Counted from the stretch's first letter, positions 1-8,500 are shown. The stretch is 64,000 bases of DNA from Marinobacter sp. C7 (GCF_022343555.1 NZ_JAKQZH010000002.1:806001-870000), one strand, 5' to 3'. Program-made: numbers and translations. The notes: generated by a model not told the origin, from the sequence alone.

Positions 1-48
1 GCCAACCTGATTGAGCAGGAGAAACGCATGCAGGAGGCCGAATCATGA
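1..48 (+). CDS. 3' end of an upstream gene, probably the preceding peptide ABC transporter subunit (partial)
   Basis: Only the last 15 codons are inside the window, ending in TGA at 46-48. The stop overlaps the ATG of the next gene in an ATGA arrangement, so the two are almost certainly cotranscribed and translationally coupled. In dipeptide/oligopeptide transporter operons the gene before the F-type ATPase is usually the D-type ATPase, which is the likely identity. The visible tail is a charged, Glu-rich helix with no diagnostic motif, so this rests on context alone. Confidence 0.6.
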   Translation, partial: ANLIEQEKRMQEAES

Positions 49-1055
49 CCTCCCCATTGGTAAGTATTCGCGGGCTGGAGAAGCGTTTTGACCTGTCCGG
101 CAGTCTGCTCGAGCAGATCACCTTTGAGGGCGGACGCTTCCGGCGCAAACAGGAAGCCGTTCATGCCATCAATGGCGTCGACCTGGAAGTGCAGAAGGGC
201 GAAGCCCTGTGCGTGGTGGGTGAGTCCGGCTGCGGCAAGTCCACGGTCGCCCGCACGGTCATGGGGCTGCTTTCCCCCAGCGCCGGCGAGATCCATTACG
301 GCGGCCAGCGCATTGACAATCTGGATGGCAAGGCGGCGCTGCCGTATCGGCGCAAGATGCAGATGATCTTCCAGAACCCCTATGCCTCCCTGAATCCGCG
401 CATGACCATCCAGCAGACCCTGGAAGAGCCCATCCGCTTTCATCATCCGGACTGGTCGACGATCCAGGTGCGGGACAAGATCCACGAGGTAATGCATTCG
501 GTGGGGATCGATCCGGACTGGGGCAGCCGTTTCGGCCACGAGTTCTCCGGTGGCCAGCGCCAGCGGATTGCCATTGCCCGGGCACTGGCGGTGGACCCGG
601 AGTTTATCGTGGCGGACGAGCCGATTTCCGCGCTGGACGTGTCCATACAGGCCCAGGTGCTGAACCTCCTGATGGATGCCCAGGAAAGTCGGGGGCTGAC
701 ATACCTGTTCATTACCCACGATCTGGCGGTGGTGGAACATTTCGGCACCCGCGTGGCGGTGATGTACCTGGGGCGGGTGTGTGAGTTGGCGGATACTGCC
801 ACCCTGTTTGCCGCACCCCGGCATCCCTACACCCAGGCGCTGCTGTCTGCCATTCCCAAACTGGAGGATGACCGGCCCAGCCACATCCGCCTGAAAGGGG
901 AGGTGCCGACCCCTGTGAACCTGCCATCCGGCTGTGTGTTCCATGGCCGCTGTCCCTACGCGAATGATCGGTGCCGGCAGGAAGTACCCCGGCTGATCGC
1001 CACCGATGGCGGTACCCAGGTGGCCTGCCACGCCGTGGAAGAGGGGCGTTTGTAA
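45..1055 (+). CDS. Peptide ABC transporter ATP-binding protein, DppF/OppF type
   Basis: This is a 336-residue cytoplasmic ATPase that powers uptake of di- or oligopeptides through an inner-membrane permease. Walker A is GESGCGKST at residues 59-67, the ABC signature is FSGGQRQRIAIARA near 165-180, and Walker B is FIVADEPISALD near 190. The C-terminal oligopeptide/dipeptide extension carries the GCVFHGRCPYANDRC Cys cluster typical of the F subunit. Length is normal. The start overlaps the stop of the preceding gene by 4 bases, so this is the last gene of a transporter operon lying mostly outside the window. The substrate cannot be deduced; dipeptide, oligopeptide, nickel or microcin-type importers all share this architecture. 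Confidence 0.93.
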   Translation: MTSPLVSIRGLEKRFDLSGSLLEQITFEGGRFRRKQEAVHAINGVDLEVQKGEALCVVGESGCGKSTVARTVMGLLSPSAGEIHYGGQRIDNLDGKAALPYRRKMQMIFQNPYASLNPRMTIQQTLEEPIRFHHPDWSTIQVRDKIHEVMHSVGIDPDWGSRFGHEFSGGQRQRIAIARALAVDPEFIVADEPISALDVSIQAQVLNLLMDAQESRGLTYLFITHDLAVVEHFGTRVAVMYLGRVCELADTATLFAAPRHPYTQALLSAIPKLEDDRPSHIRLKGEVPTPVNLPSGCVFHGRCPYANDRCRQEVPRLIATDGGTQVACHAVEEGRL

Positions 1056-1130
1056 CGGGTGCGTTGAGGTAGGCTATGATGCCTGCAGTTATGCACGGAC
1101 CATTTCAACCGCTGATCCTCAGGGAGATCC

Positions 1131-2036
1131 ATGGAAGTACGCTGGCTGGAAGACTTTCTGGCGCTTGCCCGCACGCGCCATTTCTCGCGAGCTGCCGAGT
1201 TGCAGCACGTGAGTCAGCCCACGTTCAGCCGCCGGATCAAGCTGCTGGAAGAGGCCATGGGCACCACCCTCGTTAACCGCCAGAGCCTGCCGCTGTCGCT
1301 GACGCCGGCAGGAGAGGTGTTCCGGGAGTTGTGCGAACGCATCACCCGGGACGTGAGGGACACCAGGGATCGCATCGCGGCTCTTGAGGCGGAGGCTTCG
1401 GCACGAATCAGCGTCGGCTCCACCCAGGGGCTGTTTTCCCACTTCTACCAGGGTTGGGCCCGAGAGGTGGGCATTGCGGAACGCCTGCAACTCAATCTGA
1501 AAGCCACCAGCTGGGTCGGCGAGCAGTTTCTGGAGGCCCTGGAGAGTGGCGAGTGTGACCTGGTGCTGTGTTACTGGCATCCGGACCTGCCCTGGGGCGG
1601 ACGGCTGACTGCCGACAATTTCGAGTGGCTCGTGGTGGCCCGTGAAGCCCTTGTGCCGGTCAGTATTGCCGACGAGCAGGGCCTCCCAAGATTCCCGCTG
1701 CCGGGTAACCCGGAGCAGCCGGTGCCGCTGATTGCCTACCACAATCGTGGTTTTCTGCAGTCCGCGATTGAAGGTCACCTCGGGCGGCAAAAACTGTCGG
1801 CCAACCTGCTGCCGCTGAACGAGAACACCCAGTCCGCCAGCATCAAGGCCCTGGTCAAGCAGGGCTTTGGCATGGGCTGGCTGCCACAACGGATGACCGA
1901 GAAAAGCGAGCAGTTCGGGAGCCTGGTGCGGGCCGGTGACGAGCGCTGGGACGTGCCCCTGGAAATACGCCTGATTCGCCAGCGTGATGCCCGCTCGGAC
2001 GATCTTTTGAACCTCTGGAAACAACTGGAAGACTGA
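1131..2036 (+). CDS. LysR-family transcriptional regulator (HypT/QseD-like)
   Basis: A 301-residue regulator with an N-terminal winged helix-turn-helix (about residues 1-60, with the LysR pattern HFSRAAELQHVSQPTFSRRI) and a C-terminal effector-binding domain. The N-terminus resembles the HypT/YjiE (QseD) branch of LysR proteins, which in E. coli responds to hypochlorite; this subfamily placement is from memory of the sequence pattern. The ATG is preceded by AGGGAG at a good distance. The stop is followed after one base by the ATG of the prolidase gene, so the two are probably cotranscribed. LysR proteins often regulate adjacent genes, but this one runs in the same direction as its neighbour. 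Confidence 0.88.
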   Translation: MEVRWLEDFLALARTRHFSRAAELQHVSQPTFSRRIKLLEEAMGTTLVNRQSLPLSLTPAGEVFRELCERITRDVRDTRDRIAALEAEASARISVGSTQGLFSHFYQGWAREVGIAERLQLNLKATSWVGEQFLEALESGECDLVLCYWHPDLPWGGRLTADNFEWLVVAREALVPVSIADEQGLPRFPLPGNPEQPVPLIAYHNRGFLQSAIEGHLGRQKLSANLLPLNENTQSASIKALVKQGFGMGWLPQRMTEKSEQFGSLVRAGDERWDVPLEIRLIRQRDARSDDLLNLWKQLED

Positions 2037-2037
2037 C

Positions 2038-3324
2038 ATGCCCCACGATGCCCTGCTGTCGCTGCAGCTCGATCACCTGAAAGAACTCCAGGCCCGGTAT
2101 GAATCGGCGCTGGCGGACCAGGGATTCGACAGTCTGTTGATTGCCTCCGGCGCCGCCCCCTTCCGATACGGCGACGACCAGGCCTGGCATTTTCAGGGCT
2201 ACGGTCCGTTCCTGCATTGGACCGGGCTGACGGGGCACGAACACTGCTGGTTGTGGATAAGGGAAGGGCATAAGCCGGTGCTATGGCTGCACGAGCCGGT
2301 GGATTTCTGGCACGCGAACCAACCCTTGCCGGAAGAGCCTTGGCAGGCGTTTATCGAGGTTCGCAGCAGCCAGTCGCCCAGGGCGCCGGTGCTCGATGAC
2401 CCGGGCAGCCTGGCGGTCATCGGGGATCCGGACGTTATTGACTGCGTGCCCGGGGAGCCGAACCCGGAAAACCTGCTCAGGGCCCTGGATGAAACCCGGG
2501 TTCGCAAGACCCCCTATGAGATCGAATGCTTGGCGCAGGCCAATGCCGTGGCGTTGGTCGGCCACCGGGCTGCCCGGGATGCCTTTGCCGAAGGCGAGAG
2601 TGAGTTCGGCATCAGCCTGGCCTATCAGCATGCCACCCGGCAACGCGAGGCCGATGCGCCGTATCACAGCATTATCGGTCTGAACGACCATGCCGGTACC
2701 CTGCATTACCAGTATTACGACACCCGGCCGCCGGGGCATCCCCGCAGCCTGCTGATCGATGCGGGGGTCCGGTTCCGGGGCTATTGTGCCGACATCACCC
2801 GCACCACCGCCGGGCCCGGGGAGTCCCATTTTGCTGCCCTCATCCACGGTCTGGAGCGGCTCCAGCTCCGGCTGTGCGACATGGTGGCGCCGGGGGTGGA
2901 GTACATCGACATTCACCGGAAGGCCCACCAGGGCATCGCCGCCTTGCTCTCGGCCACCGGCCTGGTGACCGGCCTGGACGACCAGAGCATCGTGGAGCGG
3001 GGCATCACCCGGGTTTTCTTCCCCCACGGTATCGGTCACTTCCTCGGTGTGCAGGTTCACGACGTTGCCGGCAAACCGACGGCCCCGCCGGAGGATGCGC
3101 CCTTCCTGCGCCTGACCCGCAGACTTGAGACCGGCATGGTGGTGACCATCGAACCCGGACTCTATTTCATTCCCTCCTTGCTGGAACCGTTGCTGGAAGG
3201 GGAGCTGGGGCCGCACCTGGATCAGGATCTGATCAGGCGGTTGCGGGGCTGTGGTGGCATCCGTATCGAGGATAACGTCGTGGTGACCGGGACCGGAAAC
3301 CGGAACCTGACCCGAGACGGTTAG
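2038..3324 (+). CDS. pepQ: Xaa-Pro dipeptidase (prolidase)
   Basis: A 428-residue cytoplasmic metallopeptidase that cleaves dipeptides with C-terminal proline. The C-terminal pita-bread fold supplies the dinuclear metal ligands: two Asp in the segment LLIDAGVRFRGYCADITR, His in FFPHGIGHFLG, Glu in TIEPGLYF and Glu in GIRIEDNVVV. The N-terminal domain, with a WHFQGYGPFLHWTGL segment, matches the gammaproteobacterial PepQ/OPAA group, whose Alteromonas members also hydrolyse organophosphate triesters. Whether this copy has that side activity cannot be read from sequence. Coupling to the LysR gene and the nearby peptide transporter suggests a peptide uptake and breakdown neighbourhood. Confidence 0.93.
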   Translation: MPHDALLSLQLDHLKELQARYESALADQGFDSLLIASGAAPFRYGDDQAWHFQGYGPFLHWTGLTGHEHCWLWIREGHKPVLWLHEPVDFWHANQPLPEEPWQAFIEVRSSQSPRAPVLDDPGSLAVIGDPDVIDCVPGEPNPENLLRALDETRVRKTPYEIECLAQANAVALVGHRAARDAFAEGESEFGISLAYQHATRQREADAPYHSIIGLNDHAGTLHYQYYDTRPPGHPRSLLIDAGVRFRGYCADITRTTAGPGESHFAALIHGLERLQLRLCDMVAPGVEYIDIHRKAHQGIAALLSATGLVTGLDDQSIVERGITRVFFPHGIGHFLGVQVHDVAGKPTAPPEDAPFLRLTRRLETGMVVTIEPGLYFIPSLLEPLLEGELGPHLDQDLIRRLRGCGGIRIEDNVVVTGTGNRNLTRDG

Positions 3325-3363
3325 CTCCGAAACACTCCGTTGCACAAAAGTAATCCACCGGGG

Positions 3364-3396
3364 TTGCAATTCCGGATGTGAATAACAATAATTATC
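3364..3396 (+). promoter_or_regulatory. Candidate promoter with Fur box upstream of bfd
   Basis: A sigma70-like promoter, TTGCAA (3364-3369), 17-bp spacer, AATAAT (3387-3392), is overlapped by a Fur-box-like sequence at 3378-3396 (GTGAATAACAATAATTATC). This matches the 19-bp consensus GATAATGATAATCATTATC at 14 positions by my count. Covering the -10 region fits iron-dependent repression of bfd, as known in other bacteria. Confidence 0.65.
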
Positions 3397-3429
3397 ACTA
3401 ACTTTCATAACCGTTGGTGAGTTATTGCT

Positions 3430-3636
3430 ATGTACGTTTGCCTGTGCCACGGGGTAACCGACCGGGAAATCCGCGAAGCAGCCGATAACGGCATCTCCTC
3501 CATGCGTCAGCTGGGCAAGGAACTGGGCGTTGGCACCCAGTGCGGCCGCTGTGCCTGCACAGCACGGGAAATCCTTCGGGAGAGCCGTTCGCCGGATTAC
3601 CTTGCCCTGGCCAATATGCTCGCTCAACCTGCCTGA
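3430..3636 (+). CDS. bfd: Bacterioferritin-associated ferredoxin
   Basis: A 68-residue [2Fe-2S] protein that docks on bacterioferritin and passes electrons to its heme, releasing stored iron as Fe2+. The four cluster cysteines are Cys4, Cys6, Cys38 and Cys41, in the C-x-C ... C-x-x-C arrangement of the family; Cys43 is an additional cysteine. The length is as expected. The upstream Fur-like site implies induction under iron starvation. The bacterioferritin gene follows 90 bases downstream on the same strand, and bfd-bfr pairing is the standard context. Confidence 0.95.
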   Translation: MYVCLCHGVTDREIREAADNGISSMRQLGKELGVGTQCGRCACTAREILRESRSPDYLALANMLAQPA

Positions 3637-3726
3637 CGGTACGTTATTGCCTCACTGTATTTTTCTCTTGTCCGATAAGGGGCTATCCTAAAAGGCTGAT
3701 TCACCAAGTCATCAGGGAGCCCCGCT

Positions 3727-4203
3727 ATGAAAGGCGACAAGAAAGTCATCCAATACCTCAACAAGGTCCTCGCCAACGAGCTGACCGCCATCAACCAGTA
3801 TTTCCTCCATTCCCGCATGTACAAGGACTGGGGGATCAGCAAACTGGCCGCCAAGGAGTACGAGGAATCGATTGACGAGATGAAGCACGCCGATCAGCTG
3901 ATCGAGCGCATCCTGTTCCTCGAGGGTCTGCCCAACCTGCAAGACCTGAACAAGTTGCTGATTGGCGAAAACGTCGAGGAAATGATTTCCTGCGATCTCA
4001 AGCTCGAGCAGATTGCCCATACCGATCTGAAAGAGGCAATCGCCTACTGCGAAGAGATCCAGGACTACACCAGCCGCCAGCTGTTCCGCAGCATCCTGGA
4101 CAGCGAGGAGGAGCACATCGACTGGCTCGAGACCCAGCTGGAAATGATTGCCCAGATGGGTATCCAGAACTACATCCAGCTTCAATCCTCTGCTGCGGAG
4201 TAA
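3727..4203 (+). CDS. bfr: Bacterioferritin
   Basis: A 158-residue iron-storage protein of the 24-mer, heme-containing ferritin class. All dinuclear ferroxidase ligands are present at canonical numbering: Glu18, Glu51, His54, Glu94, Glu127 and His130. Met52, the heme axial ligand between subunits, is also kept. This is therefore the catalytically complete, heme-binding type and not the structural alpha-type partner. The ATG is preceded by AGGGAG. The 90-base gap after bfd could hold a separate promoter, which would let storage (bfr) and release (bfd) respond oppositely to iron; I could not identify one with confidence. Confidence 0.96.
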   Translation: MKGDKKVIQYLNKVLANELTAINQYFLHSRMYKDWGISKLAAKEYEESIDEMKHADQLIERILFLEGLPNLQDLNKLLIGENVEEMISCDLKLEQIAHTDLKEAIAYCEEIQDYTSRQLFRSILDSEEEHIDWLETQLEMIAQMGIQNYIQLQSSAAE

Positions 4204-4212
4204 ACCCCGACA

Positions 4213-5571
4213 ATGGACCTGTCCTGTTTCAAGGCATACGATCTGCGCGGCCGGGTGCCGGATCAGCTGAATCCGGTACTCGCCGAGAAAATCGGCCGGG
4301 CCTACGTGGAAGTGACCGGCGCAAAGAAAGTCATTGTCGGCTATGACATCCGCCTCTCCAGTCCCGAAATCGCCGAAGCCCTCAGTTCCGGCCTGATGGC
4401 CGCCGGCGCTAATGTATTCGACATCGGCCTGTGCGGCACCGAACAGGTGTACTTCGCCACCAGCCACTACCAGATGGACGGTGGCATCATGGTCACCGCC
4501 AGCCACAACCCCAAAGACCACAACGGCATGAAAATGGTCGGCCCCGAATCCCGGCCGATCAGCTCCGACAACGGCCTGAACGAGATCCGCGACCGCGTGC
4601 TCGAACCCTTTGCCGATGCCGCGGAGCAGGGCCGTTATGAGCCGCTGGAGGTGATGAGCGCCTATGTGGACCATCTTCTCGGCTATGTCGATGCCGGCTC
4701 ACTCAAGCCCATGACCATCGTGTGCAACGCCGGTAATGGCGGCGCGGGCCTGGTGATCGACGAGCTGGAACAGCACCTGCCGTTCGAATTCATCAAAGTG
4801 CACCACCAGCCGGATGGCCACTTCCCGAACGGCGTGCCCAACCCGATTTTGCCGGAAAACCGCACCGCCACCGCCGATGCCGTCATCGAGCAGGGCGCCG
4901 CCATGGGCATCGCCTGGGACGGCGACTACGACCGCTGCTTCTTCTTCGACGAAAACGGCCGCTTCATCGAGGGCTACTACATCGTCGGCCTGCTGGCGGA
5001 CCAGTTCCTGAGAAAGACCGGCGGCGGCAAAGTCATCCACGACCCCCGCCTCACCTGGAACACCCTCGACCTGGTCAAAGCTGCCGGCGGCGAAGCCATC
5101 GAAAGCAAAACCGGCCACGCCTTCATCAAACAACGCATGCGCGACGAAGACGCGGTCTACGGCGGCGAAATGAGCGCCCACCACTACTTCCGCGACTTCG
5201 CCTACTGCGACAGCGGCATGATCCCCTGGCTCCTGGTCGCCGAACGCCTGTGCCAGTCCGGCCAGACCCTGTCCTCGTTGATCGACGCCCGAATCGAAGC
5301 CTACCCGGCCAGCGGCGAAATCAACCGTACCATCGCGGATCCCCCCAAAGTGATCGCTGCAATCGAAGCCAAATACGGCGTTGGCGCCAAAAGCGTCAGC
5401 CACGTGGACGGTGTCAGCATCGAATTCGACGACTGGCGCTTCAACCTCCGGATGTCCAACACCGAACCGGTTGTGCGCCTGAACGTGGAATCGAGAGCGA
5501 ATATCCCGCTGATGGAAGAAAAGACGGAAGAACTACTGGCGGAAATGGATCGACTGAACAAAGAAGGTTAA
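4213..5571 (+). CDS. manB: Phosphomannomutase/phosphoglucomutase (CpsG/ManB-like)
   Basis: A 452-residue alpha-D-phosphohexomutase interconverting hexose 6- and 1-phosphates to supply GDP-mannose or UDP-glucose type precursors for surface polysaccharides. The phosphoserine loop is TASHNP with Ser97, the magnesium loop is DGDYDR starting at Asp236, and the sugar-binding segment GGEMSAHHYFRD is present. Domain 4 carries RMSNTEP for phosphate binding. Length (about 455) and local sequence around the metal loop fit CpsG better than the longer AlgC. It starts 9 bases after bfr, so readthrough transcription is possible without functional linkage. Confidence 0.9.
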   Translation: MDLSCFKAYDLRGRVPDQLNPVLAEKIGRAYVEVTGAKKVIVGYDIRLSSPEIAEALSSGLMAAGANVFDIGLCGTEQVYFATSHYQMDGGIMVTASHNPKDHNGMKMVGPESRPISSDNGLNEIRDRVLEPFADAAEQGRYEPLEVMSAYVDHLLGYVDAGSLKPMTIVCNAGNGGAGLVIDELEQHLPFEFIKVHHQPDGHFPNGVPNPILPENRTATADAVIEQGAAMGIAWDGDYDRCFFFDENGRFIEGYYIVGLLADQFLRKTGGGKVIHDPRLTWNTLDLVKAAGGEAIESKTGHAFIKQRMRDEDAVYGGEMSAHHYFRDFAYCDSGMIPWLLVAERLCQSGQTLSSLIDARIEAYPASGEINRTIADPPKVIAAIEAKYGVGAKSVSHVDGVSIEFDDWRFNLRMSNTEPVVRLNVESRANIPLMEEKTEELLAEMDRLNKEG

Positions 5572-5602
5572 CGAGAGCGGCTACCACCATCAGTCTGGGG
5601 CG

Positions 5603-5712
5603 AGGTGGCCGACACCACTGTCTGAAACTGTGCGGAGCCATGGATGGCGGAGCTCAAGCGTCACATGGACGTGCCGCAAGGAGCGTGTTTCAGACAGTGG
5701 TGTCGGCCACCT
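5603..5712. repeat. Intergenic hairpin element, copy A (conserved loop, 26-bp perfect stem)
   Basis: The arms 5603-5628 and 5687-5712 are perfect reverse complements over 26 bases (arm begins AGGTGGCCGACACCAC). The 58-base loop contains GCCATGGATGGC followed by CAAGCGTCACATGGACGT and GCGTGT. The same loop core, in reverse orientation and with a completely different stem, occurs at 31456-31550. The element lies between two convergent genes (manB and pldA). The remaining sequence of this 183-base gap shows no gene. Confidence 0.85.
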
Positions 5713-5754
5713 TGCCTTCCTCCGAAGTCTGCCTTTAGTGGATTTGCATCAGGT

Positions 5755-6873
5755 TTAGAGCCAGTCGTTCAACATAATCCCGATCCCGAACCTCTCAATC
5801 CGGTGGTTATAGTCAATCAGACTCTCCCCATACCCGTTGTAGTACTGGAAGAACCCCTTCAACGTCTCCCCCATCGGAAAACTGTATCCGAACTCCAGCG
5901 ACGTCCGGTTATCGGACCGCAGATTATTCATCAGACGCAATGAGAACGTCCGGTCCTCGGTCAGCTTATACACCAGCTGATAATTAGCATGACCCAGATA
6001 CCGCTCGATATCGGCATTGTCGTCGTTACTGTTCTCCGGAATCCGGTACCAGGGTTGCACCATGAAGAGCCAGCGTCCGTAACTGTAGGCCGCCCCGCCC
6101 ACAATCCGGTTCCAGCTCCGGGAGCGCGGTTCGGACTGACCGTTGGACTGGTGGCTGAAACCGATCGTTACGCCATTCAGGGTGCCCGGACCAAGATCCC
6201 AGTCGGTCTGGTAGCGCAGGAAAATCTCCGGTTCGTAATTGGTTTCCCGGAAGGGGGCGGAGTCATCCCGGTTGTAGACCTGCCAGTAGGATTGCTGGGT
6301 ATAGCCAAACCACAGGGTAGTGCGATCCTCCAGAAGACCGGTCAGCAGCGGTACCTTGAAACTGATCTGGTATTTGGCCTCCTCGTTCCGGAGCTCGTAA
6401 TCATATCCCGTCGTGCCCAGGCGCGGGCTGGCTGGCGTGGCGTTCGGATCATCCGCCCAGGTGATCGGCAGGATGTAGGTCGGGCGATGGCCCACAAAAC
6501 TGCCCGAAAACGAGAAGATGGCCTTTTCCGTGGCTACATACTGCTCCAGCAGGGAATTCATGACACTGTCATCGTCCTCCGGGAGCTCCGAATCCTCGAG
6601 GCTGTCTCTGTCTGCCAGTGGCATTTCCTCGCTTACGACTTCCTCGGCCTGCTCCTGCTCGCCCTCGCTGGCGGACTGCCTTTCCTCATCCGTACCGAAC
6701 ACCCGATCGAAACAGGCCAGCCTGCGGAGCCCGTTCCCGATAAGCGCACATTGGTCTGCGGATAACGCCTCCGACGGTTCGTTGCCGGTCGGCTGAGCCA
6801 ATGCCGCGGGGCCGGTCAGGGCCGTGAGACAGAGGCTCAATCCGGTGTTCCGCAGCCAGGCGTGATGCATCAT
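5755..6873 (-). CDS. pldA: Outer-membrane phospholipase A1
   Basis: A 372-residue OMPLA family protein that hydrolyses phospholipids misplaced in the outer leaflet of the outer membrane. The C-terminal part contains the catalytic block GFSHQSNGQSEPRSRSWNRI (His and Ser of the His-Ser-Asn triad), and the C-terminus YNGYGESLIDYNHR closely follows E. coli PldA. The N-terminus is a signal peptide ending in AALA, followed by a long acidic, low-complexity stretch (about residues 50-110) absent from E. coli PldA. I chose the MMHHAW start over an upstream ATG at 6894 because it gives a clean signal peptide and does not overlap the next gene (stop at 6884). Confidence 0.93.
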   Translation of the reverse strand: MMHHAWLRNTGLSLCLTALTGPAALAQPTGNEPSEALSADQCALIGNGLRRLACFDRVFGTDEERQSASEGEQEQAEEVVSEEMPLADRDSLEDSELPEDDDSVMNSLLEQYVATEKAIFSFSGSFVGHRPTYILPITWADDPNATPASPRLGTTGYDYELRNEEAKYQISFKVPLLTGLLEDRTTLWFGYTQQSYWQVYNRDDSAPFRETNYEPEIFLRYQTDWDLGPGTLNGVTIGFSHQSNGQSEPRSRSWNRIVGGAAYSYGRWLFMVQPWYRIPENSNDDNADIERYLGHANYQLVYKLTEDRTFSLRLMNNLRSDNRTSLEFGYSFPMGETLKGFFQYYNGYGESLIDYNHRIERFGIGIMLNDWL

Positions 6874-6883
6874 GGGGTGATCC

Positions 6884-7222
6884 TCAGCCTGCATTCAGGC
6901 TCAACCAGGTGTTGGCGATGCCGTACACCCAGACTCCAAGCAGGGTGAGCGCCAGCAAGGAGAAGATGATTCTGTGGCGGGTGCGGTTGGTGGCATTGGC
7001 TGCGGCAACCCAGCGCAGGTACATCAGGCCAATGAAGCTTACAAACACGCCCAGACTGGCCAGGGCCGGGACCAGTAGCCAGCCGGCACTGATCGTGCCA
7101 CCATCGGCGGTCTGGCTCGAGAACCATGCCATGGAGCCAAGTAGCACCGCCAGGGCGGAGAATTCTAGAATCAACAGTGGCTTGCGCCACGGGTGCGGAC
7201 GGTTGTTGTCTGCGTCTGGCAT
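6884..7222 (-). CDS. Small membrane protein of unknown function
   Basis: A 112-residue protein with three predicted membrane segments, roughly residues 16-36, 45-68 and 84-104, and a short charged N-terminus (MPDADNNRPHPWRK). I do not recognise a family. It sits 10 bases upstream of pldA on the same strand, so the two probably form an operon transcribed from the divergent region shared with the cytochrome c5 gene. A helper role for pldA is possible but rests only on adjacency. Confidence 0.7.
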   Translation of the reverse strand: MPDADNNRPHPWRKPLLILEFSALAVLLGSMAWFSSQTADGGTISAGWLLVPALASLGVFVSFIGLMYLRWVAAANATNRTRHRIIFSLLALTLLGVWVYGIANTWLSLNAG

Positions 7223-7351
7223 GAAATGTGGTCCTGAGCGTCGTGGTGGTCGGAATGCCGGTATGGTACCTGTAATCGGAAATTGGTGCCCGAGGACTTA
7301 CGAAATTGCAATTAAACCGGTTGAAATCAATTTCTGATTCTGGCCTTTGGT

Positions 7352-7379
7352 TTTTTTGCGGGGACTCAGTCGCTATAAT
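7352..7379 (+). promoter_or_regulatory. Candidate promoter of the cytochrome c5 gene
   Basis: A perfect -10 hexamer TATAAT lies at 7374-7379, about 45 bases upstream of the start codon. The -35 region is weak: TTTTTG at 7352-7357 with a 16-base spacer is the best fit. The T-rich stretch just upstream (7349-7357) is notable. Confidence 0.55.
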
Positions 7380-7426
7380 GCGGCGACCAAAGATTATAAC
7401 GCTCAAATGCGAGGTGCATTGTGAAC

Positions 7427-7840
7427 ATGAAGAGAGTCCTGGCTGTTGTACTGCTCGGTTTCGGCCTGACCGCCGGTGCCGTTATGGCGAGTGTTGAAGA
7501 CGAGATCCGCGCACGTATCGAGCCGGTGGGTGAAGTATGTCTGGAAGGTGAAGAGTGTGGCGCTGCCGCTGCCCCGACCCAGGCAGCCAGCTCCGGCCCG
7601 CGCTCCGGTAGCGAAGTTTACGACGCTGTCTGTATGGCCTGCCACACCACCGGTGCCGCTGGCGCCCCGAAAATCGGCGACACGGCTGCCTGGGCCCCGC
7701 GTATCGAAAAGGGCATCGACACCCTGATCAGTCACGCGCTCAATGGCTTTAATGCCATGCCTGCCAAGGGTGGCTGCGCCAACTGCCCGGACGAGGAAAT
7801 CGAGAACGCCGTCAAGCATATCGTTGAGTCGAGCCAGTAA
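7427..7840 (+). CDS. Cytochrome c5 family monoheme protein
   Basis: A periplasmic class I cytochrome c (137 residues from the ATG; an in-frame GTG at 7421 is an alternative start, and GAGGTG lies upstream of both). The N-terminus is a signal peptide (MKRVLAVVLLGFGLTAG). The heme motif is CMACH, near residue 70, and the distal Met is in AMPAKGG. The CANC pair near the C-terminus is the disulfide that marks cytochrome c5. An additional Cys pair (VCLEGEEC) precedes the heme domain in a short linker. Such proteins shuttle electrons from the bc1 complex to terminal oxidases or reductases. A strong terminator follows directly. Confidence 0.9.
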   Translation: MKRVLAVVLLGFGLTAGAVMASVEDEIRARIEPVGEVCLEGEECGAAAAPTQAASSGPRSGSEVYDAVCMACHTTGAAGAPKIGDTAAWAPRIEKGIDTLISHALNGFNAMPAKGGCANCPDEEIENAVKHIVESSQ

Positions 7841-7867
7841 CAGTTCTCGACTGGCAATGAAGATAGA

Positions 7868-7897
7868 AAAGCCCCCGCTGCGCGGGGGCTTTTTTGT
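7868..7897 (+). terminator. Rho-independent terminator after the cytochrome c5 gene
   Basis: The stem GCCCCCGC / GCGGGGGC with a very short loop is followed by seven T residues (7890-7896) and preceded by AAAA, so it could also act on leftward transcripts from the oxidase unit. Confidence 0.9.
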
Positions 7898-7922
7898 TGC
7901 GGCCGGAAGCAGGTTCCGTGTT

Positions 7923-8477
7923 TTATCGGATGGGTTTGAAGGCCAGCTCACCACGGATGTGATCGATGCCACTTCCCGGGGTCTCAACGGCAATCGACCA
8001 GGTGCCTGAATGCCTCTGGTCGCGGACTTCGTGCGTGCTAAGGCGTGGATCCAACCAGCCAAAAATGCCGGACCGGGACAGGGTCCTCCACGATGCCGAC
8101 CCCGACTGGTATTCCCGAGGCGCCTCGTCGTCAGTGAGCTTGGGCGCGTTTGGCAGGTTTTTCCAGCTGGAACTGGTCACATTCACCTCAACCGCGTCCC
8201 GGGTAAACCTCAGAAACTTTTCCCCTTCAGTGCCGAGCACTGTCAGGGGTTCGTCCCCTTGATAACGAAGCATGATTCCCGGTCGCGGCGCATCCAGAAT
8301 CAAAGCACTCAGACCCTGAATATCCGGATGGCGGGTAATGCTGGCCTTGACGAAATCCTCAGGTACCTCATCGGCAGCCGGGCCGCCATGGGCCGCTGTC
8401 AGCCCGGGGGCTGTCAGCAGGACCACGGCGGACGCCATCAGGGCCGGCAAGGTCATTCCAGTGCGTTCTCGTCTCAT
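7923..8477 (-). CDS. Exported protein of unknown function, partner of the copper radical oxidase
   Basis: A 184-residue protein with an Arg-rich n-region, hydrophobic core and likely signal peptidase site after TAA, so the mature chain would begin with His30 (HGGPAADEV). The middle contains a PLTVLGTEGEKFLRF block that I associate, from memory, with small exported proteins common in actinobacteria; I know no function for that group. It begins 23 bases after the stop of the oxidase gene on the same strand and is very likely cotranscribed. A mature N-terminal His is a common copper ligand (CopC, histidine-brace proteins), so copper delivery to the oxidase is a hypothesis worth testing, not a conclusion. 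Confidence 0.75.
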   Translation of the reverse strand: MRRERTGMTLPALMASAVVLLTAPGLTAAHGGPAADEVPEDFVKASITRHPDIQGLSALILDAPRPGIMLRYQGDEPLTVLGTEGEKFLRFTRDAVEVNVTSSSWKNLPNAPKLTDDEAPREYQSGSASWRTLSRSGIFGWLDPRLSTHEVRDQRHSGTWSIAVETPGSGIDHIRGELAFKPIR

Positions 8478-8500
8478 CCTCTTGCTCCCTGATGACCGGT

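Noticed and set aside
5644..5943. A 99-codon plus-strand frame beginning in the hairpin repeat
   Set aside because: It starts in the repeat loop and continues antisense to pldA; no ribosome-binding site is visible.
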